Below are positions 1 through 10,840 of a DNA stretch of 64,000 nucleotides, in pieces (the stretch's first letter is position 1; each line of letters starts with the position of its first letter). The notes beneath the pieces were generated by a model. The model saw only the letters and a list, made by a program, of their open reading frames with translations, was not told the DNA's origin and searched no databases. Origin of the DNA: Phoenix dactylifera. Lineage: Eukaryota > Streptophyta > Magnoliopsida > Arecales > Arecaceae. The stretch is taken from the NCBI RefSeq assembly GCF_009389715.1, contig NC_052393.1, positions 2,294,001-2,358,000 of the forward strand, given 5' to 3'. The position numbers were made by a program, and so were the translations under genes.

Positions 1-158
1 TTGGCAAGGGACCATGAGCTCAGAGCATCTGCCTGAAACAAGCTGGACTTCCATTTGAGGAGAGCTTGTGCTTCGCTCTGTGCTCCGGCCTCCAAAAAGG
101 AGAGGAAGAAGAACAAAAGAAGGGGGAGGAGAAAAGGTTGGATATGGACTCTCTCCAT
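1..158 (-). CDS. LRR receptor-like protein, N-terminal part only (gene A)
   Basis: The first 52 or so codons of a receptor gene that runs off the left edge. The start codon is at 156-158 on the minus strand, and the protein begins MERVHIQPF. A hydrophobic signal peptide of about 24 residues is followed by the start of an LRRNT cap (SEAQALLKWKSSL). The same N-terminus occurs in the four complete copies downstream, so this is the leftmost visible member of the tandem array. A TATA box lies 70 bases upstream. Whether the rest is intact cannot be told from this window. Confidence 0.85.
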   Translation of the reverse strand, partial: MERVHIQPFLLPLLLFFFLSFLEAGAQSEAQALLKWKSSLFQADALSSWSLA

Positions 159-227
159 GACTAAGATGGAGGATTTCAGAGAGATTGGTTTTGTTACTTT
201 GTTTTTACGGCTAAATGGAGTACTGCT

Positions 228-234
228 TATATAA
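228..234 (-). promoter_or_regulatory. TATA box of gene A
   Basis: TATATAA on the minus strand, 70 bases before the start codon at 158. The same spacing is kept in genes B (10841-10851) and C (23634-23640), which supports it as the core promoter. Upstream Met codons found in genes D and E fall at the TATA position, so they should not be transcribed. Confidence 0.6.
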
Positions 235-1436
235 ATTATGAATGAGGGAGGGGTGGGGAGGATGCCGAGAGGGAGTCAAACGGAAGCTTGGTTGAAGGGT
301 GTGAAAAAATTAAAAAATCTTAATGTCTGCGTGACGGTACACAGCCTCTATGTTGCTTTTGCGAATTTCTAGAGTTCATACTTTGATCAAGTAGATGAAG
401 TCATGGCGCAGAGCACGTGGTTTGCACATTTACCTTTTAGTCAGGCAGCATGACGGCCTTTTAGAAGAACGGGATCAAATCAAGGTCTCTTTCATTGAAC
501 ATTGCACCGAGCATATCGACTAAAACGAGCTTAGCTGCTCAAGATCACTATGAGAATTTATGTATTTTCCAGTTTATCGAAGGCCGAGACACCAATGATA
601 CTGGAAACTGATAAAGATCACTAAAAGAATTTATGTATTTTGCTATTAAAATAATTTATTAATAAAAAATAAATTTCAGTTTGTCTTCGGGAACTGCTGT
701 GGCCAACACCTTCTTAGTAACTGGCCAATGCAGTTTTCCTTTGCAATATAACACTTCTGTATATATTCCCCTTTAATAAAAAAGGGTGATCTAACCCTCC
801 CTTTGCATTAAAAAAAAAGATAATATATAACATCTGCTTCGTAAATTTCTTTAGAAGATTTTGATCCAAAGTCCGTAGTCGGGAATGACCGAGAGAAAGA
901 GAGAGAAGAGAGAGTCATGCACGACTTTACATAGCATGACGCCTTACTTTACATGGTTATATCAATTGGGGACAATTTCTCAAGTTGGATACTTATGTTG
1001 AAAAATTTCATCGATGTTACTTTCTAAATGTTTGACCGAGTAGATTATTAGGGAACTGTGTTATTTTTGTAGATGTGCCGCATATATTGAAAATTTTGCT
1101 CTCTTAAAATGATAGAAATAGTGAAAAATTCTTTGTTGCAATGGTGGAACATTAAAGAAGAATATGAAGGTCCAATATATTTTTCAAAAAGTTATGCATA
1201 GTCTCAGCTTAGGGATCCTAATTAACTTGCAACCTCTAGAGTGACAGCATATCACTAAAGCACCTTAATTCTCTAATAATAGACTGAAAATTCTGCTCCA
1301 CTATAGCAAACAAAATCTATAACGATGAAATTTTAGTAATACTCGGCAAAATCAATTACAATAAATGCTTTCTAGCAACAGTTTTAAAAATATTATAAAA
1401 GATATATCATATTTTCACGGTTCATCAGGAGTATTT

Positions 1437-1488
1437 TTTTTTTTTTTTTGAGGATAAGGGAGGCTGAAAAAAGGCCACCCAGGGTTCA
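1437..1488 (-). mobile_element. Short retroposed fragment with poly(A), antisense
   Basis: A T-run (1433-1450) followed by about 37 bases reading, on the minus strand, as a GGGTGGCC...CTTATCCTC 3' end before poly(A). It is flanked by direct repeats of GGTTCATCAGGAGT (about 1419-1432 and 1484-1497), as expected for target-primed insertion. The same insertion is present at 12027-12090 in the next unit, so it predates that duplication. Confidence 0.6.
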
Positions 1489-1822
1489 TCAGGAGTGTTG
1501 CTAAAAGTAACTGTATGGTAACGGCATCTTGTAATTGCTAAAAGAAATTTTTATTCTATAGTAGTTATTTTAAAAATTATTGCAAAAAATTATAATATTG
1601 TAATGATTATTTATGGATATTGCTAAAGTTTTGATGTTGCGCTTATAAGCATAGTATTTTCAGATTAAATAGAATTTAATTAGCAATATATATAGTTTTG
1701 TTGCTGAATCTCATAAAATAATATGTCAGTGATTCAAGCTTATACACAAGTCACCCATTGTGAGAAAAAGAGCGGGGCCATCTTACTAAAAGAAGATTTT
1801 GCTCCAAAATCCAAGGTCAGAG

Positions 1823-1857
<35 letters not shown>

Positions 1858-1861
<4 letters not shown>

Positions 1862-1885
1862 TGCCCGACTTCACATGGGCATGAC
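1858..1885. repeat. Conserved hairpin after the GA tract
   Basis: GTCATGCCC (1858-1866) and GGGCATGAC (1877-1885) form a perfect 9-base inverted repeat with a 10-base loop. The paralogue at 12441-12468 has a 10-base arm. The hairpin directly follows a GA microsatellite. Function unknown; it may be a transposon-end relic. Confidence 0.5.
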
Positions 1886-2081
1886 AGACTTAATTTGCCT
1901 GGCTATTAATTGGGGATGCTATTTTCCAGGTTAAATGACAAGTTGACAACTCGTTTTTCCAGCTTGATTCTTCTGCTGAGAAATTGCACTCACGCTGCCT
2001 TCTAACGTTAGGGAACTGAGCTGTTCTTGTAGAAGTGTTGCACACGTCGAAAATTTTGCTTTCTTGAAAATATCAGACACA

Positions 2082-2471
2082 GCAACTGAGGTGGTAGCCT
2101 AATGGGAGCATGGCCTTACTTCTAACCAAGTAGTTCCGAGTTCGAAACACATAGGCGTCGATTAAATTGTGGAAACCGGATGCTCTCTGCTCGGACACGG
2201 GGTCTGGAAGGGTGTATCGCTCTGCTGGTAGCCTCGGTGGTGCCAGGTGTGACGTACTCATACGTGGTATTCGTGCCGGAGCCCAGAGGAGTAACTGAGC
2301 CGGGCCTACGGGTGGGGAGTGTATGAGTAAAACCGGCCGGGGTTCCCAACACACGGTTATTTCTGCCCGCATCGAACATTCTCCTGGCAGGGTGGGGGCT
2401 GCTACGCGGGGATGGCTTATCTCTTTCTCTCCCCTTCCCCTTTTTTTTCACCAAAAAAAAATAAAAAATGA
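2082..2471 (+). mobile_element. tRNA-derived SINE
   Basis: A pol III-like box A (TGGTAGCCTAATGGGAGC, about 2092-2109) and box B (GAGTTCGAAAC, 2138-2148) sit at tRNA-like spacing. They are followed by a GC-rich body and an A-rich end. The 8-base direct repeats CAGACACA lie at 2074-2081 and 2472-2479. Compared with the paralogous flank at about 12664-12985, some 320 bases of target are missing beyond the insertion, so the insertion or a later event deleted flanking DNA. Long reading frames here look incidental. Confidence 0.7.
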
Positions 2472-2529
2472 CAGACACATAGATCTATAAAGTTGAAGCA
2501 TCTAGCCTCACGCGATGACCTTCTCGTTG

Positions 2530-3770
2530 CAAATTGATTTGGGTTCATGATTGGGTCAATTTGATTAAACCAAGGATTGTGCGGATTTTAAAGACCACAT
2601 GTCGTCGTAGGATGAATATGACTTAAGTCGTGTTCGCACTATGCGGACTTTAAAGTCCATATGGCGTCGTAGGATGCATGCTCCCAAATCAATTAATTCT
2701 CCTAATGAGATTAGGAATCCTAATATGATTAGGAAATTAATCAATTGATTAAGTGGACACATATCATGCATCTATGAGCACAAGGATTAGACCCTTGGCA
2801 TTAATCCAAGGGTGGGTTATAGTCCCATACTCCTAATAAGATTAGGAGATAGCAAGGGAGACATTATTAAAAAATTCTCTCCTCTTCCTCTCCATGCCTC
2901 CCTTCCTCTTTTCTTCTCCCTTCCCACGGCAGCAAGAGGCTTCCCCTCTTCTTCCCACGGCAGCAAGGGAGATCAAGTTCATCTTCTTCCAAGTGTTGGA
3001 AAGAAAGAAAGAAGAAGAACCTAGGAAGAGATCAATTCGCCCAAGGAAAGGAGTTCTTTCCTCCACGCCCAAGCCCATTCTTCCTCCTTCTCCACGGCAG
3101 CAAGGGGGTCCTTTGCATCCTCTTCTTCCACGGCATCAAGGCAAGGAAGATCCACGCGCAAAGGTTCCTCCTTCCTCTTCCTCCATTGCGAGTAAGATCA
3201 AAGAAGAAAGGATTCTTCTTCAAGGAGGTATGTTGCAGATTTCTTCCAATCTATTTGATAGTCATGAGAGGTCTTTGCAAGGAGCTAGCACTCCGGTAAG
3301 ACCCTATCTCAGATGATTAGATCCTCGTGTGGATACCTGTAGAAGCCGGACAATTGTGCGGCTCAAACAGAAACCTAGAATAGATCATCAGGCTGCGGTG
3401 TTTTACACTTGCAGAATATTTGAAGATGAGATCTTCAAAACTAAAACTTTTGATTTTTGTTTCAGTTTCATAAATCTTAATCAACCTTCCTCAGATTCTA
3501 ATCTCACCTTCCTAATGAGTTCAAAGATCTTCTGGATTTGGATCCGAAAAATTTTTTGAATTCTACGATCCGAGGCGCGTTCATACGATGAACAACGTTC
3601 CGTTCGAATTCCGCTGCGAACGTCGCATCGAACGGGGCGTAACTCAGCAGACCCGACCCAAAAAATGATTCGGATCCAATTTTAGGACCCGACCCGGATC
3701 CGCAGGTCCTAAAATTCGAGTCGGGTCGGGTCGGATCGGGTCACCGATCAACTCGACCCATTTGCAGCCT
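2530..3770. mobile_element. Non-coding insertion, probably LTR-retrotransposon debris
   Basis: Absent from the other units; their homology stops at about 2525 and resumes near 4876. It contains a near-duplicate of about 38 bases (TGCGGA.TTTAAAG... GTCGTCGTAGGATG, at 2578 and 2641), palindromic TCCTAAT..ATTAGGA motifs (2700-2740, 2829-2848), four CACGGCAGCAAG-like repeats in a pyrimidine-rich stretch (2925-3145), and a GGGTC-rich end (3650-3765). I found no reverse transcriptase, primer-binding site or paired LTRs, so the class is inferred from the leader-like look. Confidence 0.35.
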
Positions 3771-3773
3771 TAG

Positions 3774-4101
3774 TTGTGATATCATACCAAGATTGTGCAT
3801 GCAATATGTAGCACTTGTGATATCATACCAAGATTGTGAATGCAATATGTGGCAGTTGTGATATCATACCAAGATTGTGCATTCAATATGTGGCAGTTGT
3901 GATATCATATCAAGATTGTGCATTCAATATGTGGCAGTTGTAATATCATACAAAGATTGTGCATGCAATCTGTAACAGTTGTGATATCATACCAAGATTG
4001 TGCATGCAATATGTAGCAGTTGTGATATCATACCAAGATTGTGCATGCAATATGTGGAAATTGTGATATCATACTAAGATTATGTATGCAATATGTGGCG
4101 G
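3774..4101. repeat. 41-bp minisatellite, 8 copies
   Basis: Eight head-to-tail copies with period 41, starting at 3774, 3815, 3856, 3897, 3938, 3979, 4020 and 4061. The core is TTGTGATATCATACCAAGAT followed by TGTGCATGCAATATGT. Copies differ by a few substitutions and none by length. It abuts the GGGTC-rich end of the preceding insertion and is found only in this unit. Confidence 0.9.
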
Positions 4102-4875
4102 AATGTCTAATAAATGTTGCAATTTAAAATCTAGTGCTAACAGCACATGAACTTTTCTGAATTGTTAGCCTAGATGCACAAATATAATTCATAAATCAAT
4201 AATTCAATATTTCTAATATTCATAAACAGTAAACAAGAAGAACAAACTAGCAAATTATTTACTTAACAATAGAATAAGAAAATGAAGAAATGAAGGAAGA
4301 TGACCTATGGATCGAAGCACGCTGACGCGCTGTCCCAAAAAAGTTTATGCCCCCCAACCCAGTACAGAACCACGTCTTCCCCATCAGTGCCCTCCAGGAA
4401 AAAAAAAGAGCACGTTCACGCTTGCAGATAGCTCAAAAGAAATTCAGAAAAATAATTAAAATTAAGAGGAGAAGTGATTAAGAACAAGAGGGAGAAGAGA
4501 AATTTTTTATTGCGTTTGAAATGATCCTTAAAGCTCTTTATATACGCTTGTGGGCCACCAAAAAAAGATAACAGGCGTTGACCAAGTTAAAGCAGATGCG
4601 GGCCAAAAGAAGTAGAATCTCCTCCCACGGATTGATAACATGTCTTCTTGTGCTCCTTTGATCCTACCGTCTATTTCCATATTTGCTCCCTTGTTTGCGC
4701 GCGGATGCTTGATACTTGGCCGTTGACCAAGTCAAAGCAGTCGCGGGCCAAAAGTAGCAAAGAGCCCACTGGCCCGGTTCAATCCCGCGAAAAGGAAAGA
4801 AATCGGAAAAAAAAAGTGGGAATTAAATGCGGCACGGTTTTCAAAAAGGTTTAAAATATTTAATTTAATTCAACA
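4102..4875. other. Non-coding remainder of the unit-1 insertion
   Basis: AT-rich, without a credible gene. A TTTATATACG promoter-like motif lies at about 4539. The segment TTGACCAAGT.AAAGCAG..GCGGGCCAAAAG occurs twice (about 4577 and 4723), a diverged direct repeat as could come from a damaged LTR pair. Homology with the other units restarts near 4876. Confidence 0.4.
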
Positions 4876-5330
4876 ATATGATGTACCTTATGAAATCTAT
4901 TGATATAGAATCCTCTTCTGCATGAGGAGTTACATGCTAGTACATAGGTATATAATCCACTGGCAGACTAGCTTTTGTTTTCAAATCTAGAATCACTTTA
5001 GGAAGCCATTTGGCTGAGAGCAGGCGAGCAGGGGGCTCTTAAGAGAATTGCAGTACTTTGTTAGTTCAATTAATGATATCTGCATTATGTCCACTGAGAG
5101 CAGTTAAAAACCACGGCCTAGAAAAGCCACAGAGCTTCTCAACGCTTCTCCTTGTAAACTCCCGAAGAGTTGCCACATTCCTAGAAAGCTCTCTTCCCAC
5201 TGACGCCCTCACTCTCTCTCTCTGAATCTCTCTTTCCCTCGCTTACTTGCTGCCTTTCTCAGTGCTGATCTAAGGCTGGTGCTTGGAAGAAGTACAAGTG
5301 AGGGGAAGGCTGTAATAACCCAGAACAAAT
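4876..5330. repeat. Segment B, copy 1 (conserved CT-rich block)
   Basis: A block repeated at 19795, 31385 and 51027. Recognisable pieces are a TATAGAATCCTCTTCTGCA motif, GGCTGAGAGCAGGCGAGCAG, a CT microsatellite (about 5212-5230) and TTACTTGCTGCCTTTCTCAG followed by GGCTGGTGCTTGGAAGAAG. The layout resembles a promoter or 5' leader reading rightward, but no open frame follows. Possibly the remnant of the gene that once owned the kinase exon; that is inference. Confidence 0.5.
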
Positions 5331-6710
5331 TGCTTTTAGGGCTCGTGGGCCGGCCCGAAGTGGCTAGGCCCCGCCCAATCCTCTAGCCCAGTTAGTGGGC
5401 TTGTGGGCCGGCTGAAGACGCCTGTCCCAGCCTGATGATGCATGGGCGAAGAAGCAGACTCCGACGGGTATATAAGCTAATTAGATTTTTTTACGGTGTT
5501 TATCCTTCAAAAAATATGCCCAGCTTTATTTCAAAAGTTGTTATCTGTATACGGCTGATGTGCAATGAAGTATCATTTTGCATAATGCACGATCCTTAAT
5601 GCCAAATCATCCTTATTTCCTTAGTTAATACATTGTTAATTGCTTATTTCTCACTAATAACTACATAAAAAATTCTCCTTTAAAAGGGTGTCACAACCTC
5701 CCAAACGAGTCAGCTATGAAATATTTCATGCTACTATTTTTCATAAATTGGTCAAAGAACATAAACTAAAAGCCGTTAAACAACCACTTTCACGCTCGCA
5801 AGAGCTAATTCGCTCTATTTGACTCATCTTGAAACAGACCCATCATGGCATTCTCTATTCTGCCATTAAAGACATCCATAAAAATCTTGCACCGGCCTAT
5901 CCATTTTTTGCACTGGTAAAACGTCGAGGAAATTCATCTGAAGGGAAACTTATGAGTTAGCTGATTCATATGATTTGCTAACAGCTATCCATTGTCTTCT
6001 TTTTCCCTTTTTTCTGATTGATAACAAATATGCAATTTTAGTAGATAAAGTTTTGTTATAATAAAACTAAATTTGATATAGGACACCACGGAAAGGGGGG
6101 GTAAGTGCATTGTTTGCATAGGACCAGAACTGGCGAACTTGGTAGTGATAGGATGGGAAATCTCTAGCATGAAAAATATTTTGGGGTACCTATTATGCAC
6201 ACATAAATAGTTTATAGGGTCTACAACTGATGATTTTTCAACATCATCATCGACTGAATAAATCTATGAGTTGCACTTTTCATCTCTCGCCATATGGTAA
6301 AAGAATTGTTCCTACGCATGAAAGGGGAGCAACATAGCATTACTCATTTAGAATTTTTATTTTACATCAATTAATCTGGGCATGACTAAAGGAGATTTTA
6401 ATGGAAGTTCTTTCTGGTCATCATATAAAGTATTATTTTGCTGGCTAATCACTAACTCCTTAACCAACTCTTGATGCAACAGATTTAAACACTGCTGTCG
6501 AACACTTTCCATCATGATCAACTTCCTTCGCACTCCTCAGCGATCTTCATCGTCCACCACGAATGTCTCTATTCTATGGTTTTATTTGACCTAGTGGTCT
6601 TTCTTCCCCTTTTCTTTTTGAGTGAAACTACGTATTATATTAGTAAATTAAGTTCTGCTTTCAGGTCAACATAATTGATTAGGTTGTGATTATTTTGGTT
6701 AATGGTGCAG
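5331..6710. other. Unit backbone without a gene
   Basis: Non-coding DNA shared with 20331-21390, 37834-38465 and 51641-52590. It includes a GGCCGGCCCGAAG-type GC-rich patch (5340-5440) and AT-rich remainder. I see no RNA gene or convincing ORF. Confidence 0.5.
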
Positions 6711-7005
6711 TTGAGACCATAGTTGTGGCTGAATTTCTGATTTTAATTCTCATTCTGGGCATGCATGGTGAGTGCTTTTGCTTTAGCTAAATAGAGGAAG
6801 CAGAAGCCTTTATACGTTGCCATTCTACTATTTATCATATATGATCGTTCAAAATAAAAAACTATTTATCATGTGTGCTGTCTACCCTTTTAATTTGCTT
6901 CTACAGAATTTTGGATTAAGGCCTCTGATTCAAGCGCAGGATGGCCCGGCCGCACCAGAGAAAAGAATAGAAGAAGCATTTGACTCTTTCATGCATACTC
7001 TACAA
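6711..7005 (+). other. Exon-like blocks with splice-like borders, copy 1
   Basis: Two short blocks are conserved in three units. The first, 6711-6767, is bounded by GTGCAG and GTGAGT. The second, 6907-7005, follows CTTCTACAG and ends before GTTGG. The second reads openly as NFGLRPLIQAQDGPAAPEKR and onward for 33 codons. The frames of the two blocks do not join without a stop, so either the ancestral gene is dead or the transcript is non-coding. Paralogues are at 21399 and 38473. Not recognised as a known family. Confidence 0.3.
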
Positions 7006-7652
7006 GTTGGATGTCTAATTGTCCAGGCAATAATGATAGTATACCGGTGGCTCACTTTTTCTATATAATAGGGAAGAGGATCGAAACATGCCACCAAAAG
7101 ACTTTATGAGACAAAAAGATGGGCTGCCAAGAATATAGAGGAAGTAGGATTGTCAGTTAGTGAGATCAAGTTTGGATTGTACATGGATGATAGTTGGAGT
7201 CGGCGGCTCTCTTAGGTTCCTCATCTAGGATCCCTGAGGAAGAAGATCAAATTGGCCTTTGTGAATAGCTTGATGCACTATCTCTCTTCAACCCTTTGAG
7301 CGAAATGTGGCAAAAGGAAGGAAAATCCATGGACTGATCCCATCGTCTCCGCCCCATAGGAACTACGAGATCACCCCAAGGATGCCTTCAGCATCCGAGT
7401 TGTTTCTTATTTTCTGTAAAGCTTGAATCTCGTTTTAATTTAGTATTTTATTTCTGCAGAACCAGCAATAATCTTCCTGTAGAATACTAGTTTGGAAACA
7501 TAAGGATGGAAAATTTATGTAGAACATACCAAATTTCTCATGGGAGATGAACATGCCAATCTACCAAGAACAAGTCTGCGATCCTTACATTACATCACGA
7601 AAAAAAAAGTCTGCAGTCCTTACATGTTCCTCATTGATATCCTAGAGAAGCT

Positions 7653-7753
<101 letters not shown>

Positions 7754-7835
7754 TCAATGTATCGGAAATAGGCAAGCCTCAAGGATCTCTTAAAGAATAA
7801 AATACCAAAGAACCCCCAAAATCCCACCACAAATC

Positions 7836-10772
7836 CTAGTCCCATGCTAAGATACAACCATATTTTTCATCATCATCATCAGTTAACAATTGAACATCGG
7901 ATGCTTGGATACTTGAACAACTTTTGGTGAGGGGAAATCCACAAAGTTCACCATTGCCACTATAGATGGATGGATCATCAAGTGTTTGTAGTTGATGACC
8001 GGATGGTATCCGTCCCGACAAGTGGTTGCTTGATAAGTTCAAGGAATCTAAGAATGTTAGAGAAGAGATGCTCGGAGGAATTGTACCTGACAAGTAATTC
8101 ATGGACAGGTCAAGAATTTCTAGTTTTTTTAAGTTACCGATCATCTTTGGAATACTTCCATCCAAAAGATTTCTTGAGAGATTCAGAAAAACTAGCCCTG
8201 AAAGATTTGTTAGCTCTGTAGGGATCGCATGACGGAGATAATTCCCGGAAAGATCGATTCCCACAACTAATGAAAGCGTTTTTTGAAAAGCAGCCTCTCT
8301 TCCTTTCCAGACTATAGAAACGCTCTCTCTGTAGTAAAAGCGGTACAAGGAGTTCGTTGTTTTTTTCCTTTCTTGCATGCCTTCTACCATCGCAGTGAGT
8401 TTGCCCAAACTCTGCGGGATACTTCCAGAGATATTATTGTCTGCAAGGCCTAAGAGCTGAAGCGAAGACAGAAGTGATAGCTGAGGAGGAATGCTACCGC
8501 TTAACATATTCGATCTTAGACAGAGGACCCTCAATGATGAAAGTTTCTCTCCTAACCATTCTAGAATATTTCCAGGGATTCCATTGTCCCCGAGGTCCAA
8601 AACAACCAGCTGCTTGCAGTTCTTCAATGAAGAAGGTATTTCTCCAATCAAATTGTTATTGTTCAAGTGCAGTGATTGGAGCTGGGCAAGATTACCAATT
8701 TCGTTTGGTATTGGACCAATCAAACTGTTTTTGTTCAAGTGCAGTGATTGGAGCTGGGCAAGATTACCAAGCTTGGTTGGTATCGGACCGGTGAGTTTGT
8801 TTTCTGAAAGATCAAGATAAGTGAGCTGGGCAAGATTACCAAGCTTGGTTGGTATCGGACCAGTGAGTTTGTTTTCTGAAAGATCAAGATAAGTGAGCTG
8901 GGCAAGATTACCAAGCTTGGTTGGTATCGGACCGGTGAGTTTGTTTTCTGAAAGATCAAGATAAGTGAGCTGGGCAAGATTACCAAGCTTGGTTGGTATC
9001 GGACCAGTGTATTTGTTTTCTGAAAGATCAAGATAAGTGAGCTGGGTAGCATCACCTAACTCTGAAGGAATCGACCCAAAGAAGTGGTTCGACCCCAACT
9101 GGAGTCGGAGAAGTCCCGAGCAGTTGCCCAAGCAAGCCGGCAGCGAGCCTGTGAAGTTGTTGTGATCCGCTGTGAAGTGCTGAAGAGCGAAGCCGTTGCA
9201 TAAAGCTGGAGGCAATTCCCCTGAGAAGCTATTGTTTGAAAAGCTGACATTGTACAGACGCCCATTCTGGCCGAGGTCTCGAGGGATGCCACCGCTGAGG
9301 TGGTTGTCGAAGACTGATATGAGCTCAAGATTTGGAAGCTGGGCAATGGTGGCCGGCAGCTCCCCCTCCAATTGGTTGGTGTTGAAGTCTAGAGTAGCCA
9401 GTGCCGTCATGTTTCCGATCTCTGCTGGGATTGTGCCGTTCAGGCTGTTGTAGAAGAGGGCCAGGGAAGTGAGCTGTGTGAGGTTTCCTATTGTTTTGGG
9501 GATTGGACCGCTAAGAAAATTTGCCGACAGATCCAACACCTGCAAGTCGGCCAACCTCCCAATCTCTGGAGGGATTAGACCTGATAGGTGGTTGTTGTAG
9601 AGGAATAGGAATTGCAGCTTTGTGGCCGATCCAATCTCCGGTGGGATTCGCCCAACGAACTCGTTGTTCTGTATCTGGAAGGAAATAAGCTCCGTCCAAT
9701 TTGTGAAGAAGTCCGGCGAGATCTCACCAGAGAGCGAATTGCCCGAGATCACGAACTCGCTCATTTTGGTTAGCACCGAGAAGGATTGTGGCAGGCCACC
9801 TGTGAGTTGATTGAGGGACAGCTCAAGGTAGGTGAGATTAGTACACAGGCCGAGCTCCGGAGGAATAGTGGAGTTCAATGCTGCTGCTTTGATATCGATG
9901 CGCTCAAGCATCCGCAGCTGCCCTAGAGAAGAAGGGATCGGTCCACCGAGTGAATTGTTATAGAGTTCGAGTATTCGAAGGCCGGAGATGGACCCGAGGA
10001 TAGGCGGGATCCCTCCGGTGAGATTGTTCGATCCAATATGAAGGTTTTGAAGCCTCGGCAAATTTGCAAGGGAAACGGGAATGACTTCTTCAAAGAAGTT
10101 ATCGGTAAGATTCAGGGACTCGAGGTAAAATAGATTGGTCGAGAGTGAGTCGGGTATTTTACCCATCAGGTTGTTATATGAGAGGTCAAGGTACGTTAAA
10201 TTGGTGCAGTTGAGTACGAATGGTGGGAATTTCCCTGTCAGACTGTTGTTGTATAGAGATAAGTTTGTCACTGAAGGCAATGGGGTGAACTTGGTGTAGT
10301 CTGGGTTCTCCAAGGAATTGAATCCAAGATTTAAATGGCGCACTTTTCGGAGATTGCTGAGCTGATATGGGATCGGCCCAGCGAGATAGTTGCTGCTGAG
10401 GTCTAAAGAGGTGAGGTTGGAGAGAGCAGAGATATTTGAAGGAATGGAGCCGTTGAGGAGGTTGGTATTGAGGTCGAGCATGGTGAGGCTGGGCAGAGAA
10501 GCAAAGTCGAATTCATCGAGGGTGCCGTTGAGGTTGGCATTGGGTAAGCTCAGCTGCACGATGCTGCCTGCGGAGTTGCAGCGGACACCAAACCATCTGC
10601 ATGCGCTGGTAGAGTTGGCAAGGGACCATGAGCTCAGAGCATCTGCCTGAAACAAGCTGGACTTCCATTTGAGGAGAGCTTGTGCTTCGCTCTGTGCTTC
10701 GGCCTCCAAAAAGGAGAGGGAGAAGAACAAAAGGATGGGGAGGAGAAAAGGTTGGATATGGACTCTCTCCAT
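7836..10772 (-). CDS. LRR receptor-like protein with C-terminal frameshift (gene B)
   Basis: 978 codons, one exon. A signal peptide (about 1-26) is followed by an LRRNT cap with the CRWFGVRC cysteine pair and about 34 LRRs of 24 residues. The island domain contains VWKGREAAFQKTL, and then come four more LRRs (included in the 34) and the cap NGELCGFPLTKSC. A cell-surface receptor without kinase is expected. The end is broken: a T-run at about 7863-7867 has five T where C, D and E have six, so the frame shifts after DDDDEK and stops at 7836 before the transmembrane helix. The original helix frame is still readable below 7857 but leads into the AT microsatellite. As it stands the product would be secreted, unless the shift is a sequencing error. 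Confidence 0.85.
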   Translation of the reverse strand: MERVHIQPFLLPILLFFSLSFLEAEAQSEAQALLKWKSSLFQADALSSWSLANSTSACRWFGVRCNSAGSIVQLSLPNANLNGTLDEFDFASLPSLTMLDLNTNLLNGSIPSNISALSNLTSLDLSSNYLAGPIPYQLSNLRKVRHLNLGFNSLENPDYTKFTPLPSVTNLSLYNNSLTGKFPPFVLNCTNLTYLDLSYNNLMGKIPDSLSTNLFYLESLNLTDNFFEEVIPVSLANLPRLQNLHIGSNNLTGGIPPILGSISGLRILELYNNSLGGPIPSSLGQLRMLERIDIKAAALNSTIPPELGLCTNLTYLELSLNQLTGGLPQSFSVLTKMSEFVISGNSLSGEISPDFFTNWTELISFQIQNNEFVGRIPPEIGSATKLQFLFLYNNHLSGLIPPEIGRLADLQVLDLSANFLSGPIPKTIGNLTQLTSLALFYNSLNGTIPAEIGNMTALATLDFNTNQLEGELPATIAQLPNLELISVFDNHLSGGIPRDLGQNGRLYNVSFSNNSFSGELPPALCNGFALQHFTADHNNFTGSLPACLGNCSGLLRLQLGSNHFFGSIPSELGDATQLTYLDLSENKYTGPIPTKLGNLAQLTYLDLSENKLTGPIPTKLGNLAQLTYLDLSENKLTGPIPTKLGNLAQLTYLDLSENKLTGPIPTKLGNLAQLQSLHLNKNSLIGPIPNEIGNLAQLQSLHLNNNNLIGEIPSSLKNCKQLVVLDLGDNGIPGNILEWLGEKLSSLRVLCLRSNMLSGSIPPQLSLLSSLQLLGLADNNISGSIPQSLGKLTAMVEGMQERKKTTNSLYRFYYRESVSIVWKGREAAFQKTLSLVVGIDLSGNYLRHAIPTELTNLSGLVFLNLSRNLLDGSIPKMIGNLKKLEILDLSMNYLSGTIPPSISSLTFLDSLNLSSNHLSGRIPSGHQLQTLDDPSIYSGNGELCGFPLTKSCSSIQASDVQLLTDDDDEKYGCILAWD
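8760..9052 (-). repeat. 72-bp coding repeat: four near-identical LRRs in gene B
   Basis: Four consecutive 72-base units encode (T/A)QLTYLDLSENK.TGPIPT and KLGNL with almost no nucleotide change. Genes D and E have two such LRRs at this place and C has one. This is a recent in-frame expansion. Confidence 0.9.
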
Positions 10773-10840
10773 GACTAAGATGGAGGATTTCAGAGAGATT
10801 GGTTTTGTTACTTTGTTTTCACAGCTAAATGGAGTATTGC

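Larger units (their letters stand above)
300..2073. other. 5' flank of gene A, with an internal old duplication
   Basis: Non-coding, AT-rich. Two related modules can be read at about 840-1190 and 1790-2073. Both run from GAAGATTTTG.TCCAAA through a GA tract, a TCATGC...ACTT.ACAT motif, 'AATTGGGGA', 'GAGAAATT', 'ACCGAGTAGA' or its relic, and 'GAAAATTTTGCT'. They are a diverged tandem duplication shared by all units. The GA tract at 1824-1858 is a pure microsatellite. I see no coding potential. Confidence 0.55.

Noticed and set aside
2122-2478. 118-codon minus-strand frame
   Set aside because: Lies within the SINE, with no conserved protein motif.
8474-8820. Plus-strand frames of about 100 codons over LRR genes, also at 40154-40500 and 53466-53845
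   Set aside because: Antisense shadows of the LRR code, repeated wherever the LRRs repeat.
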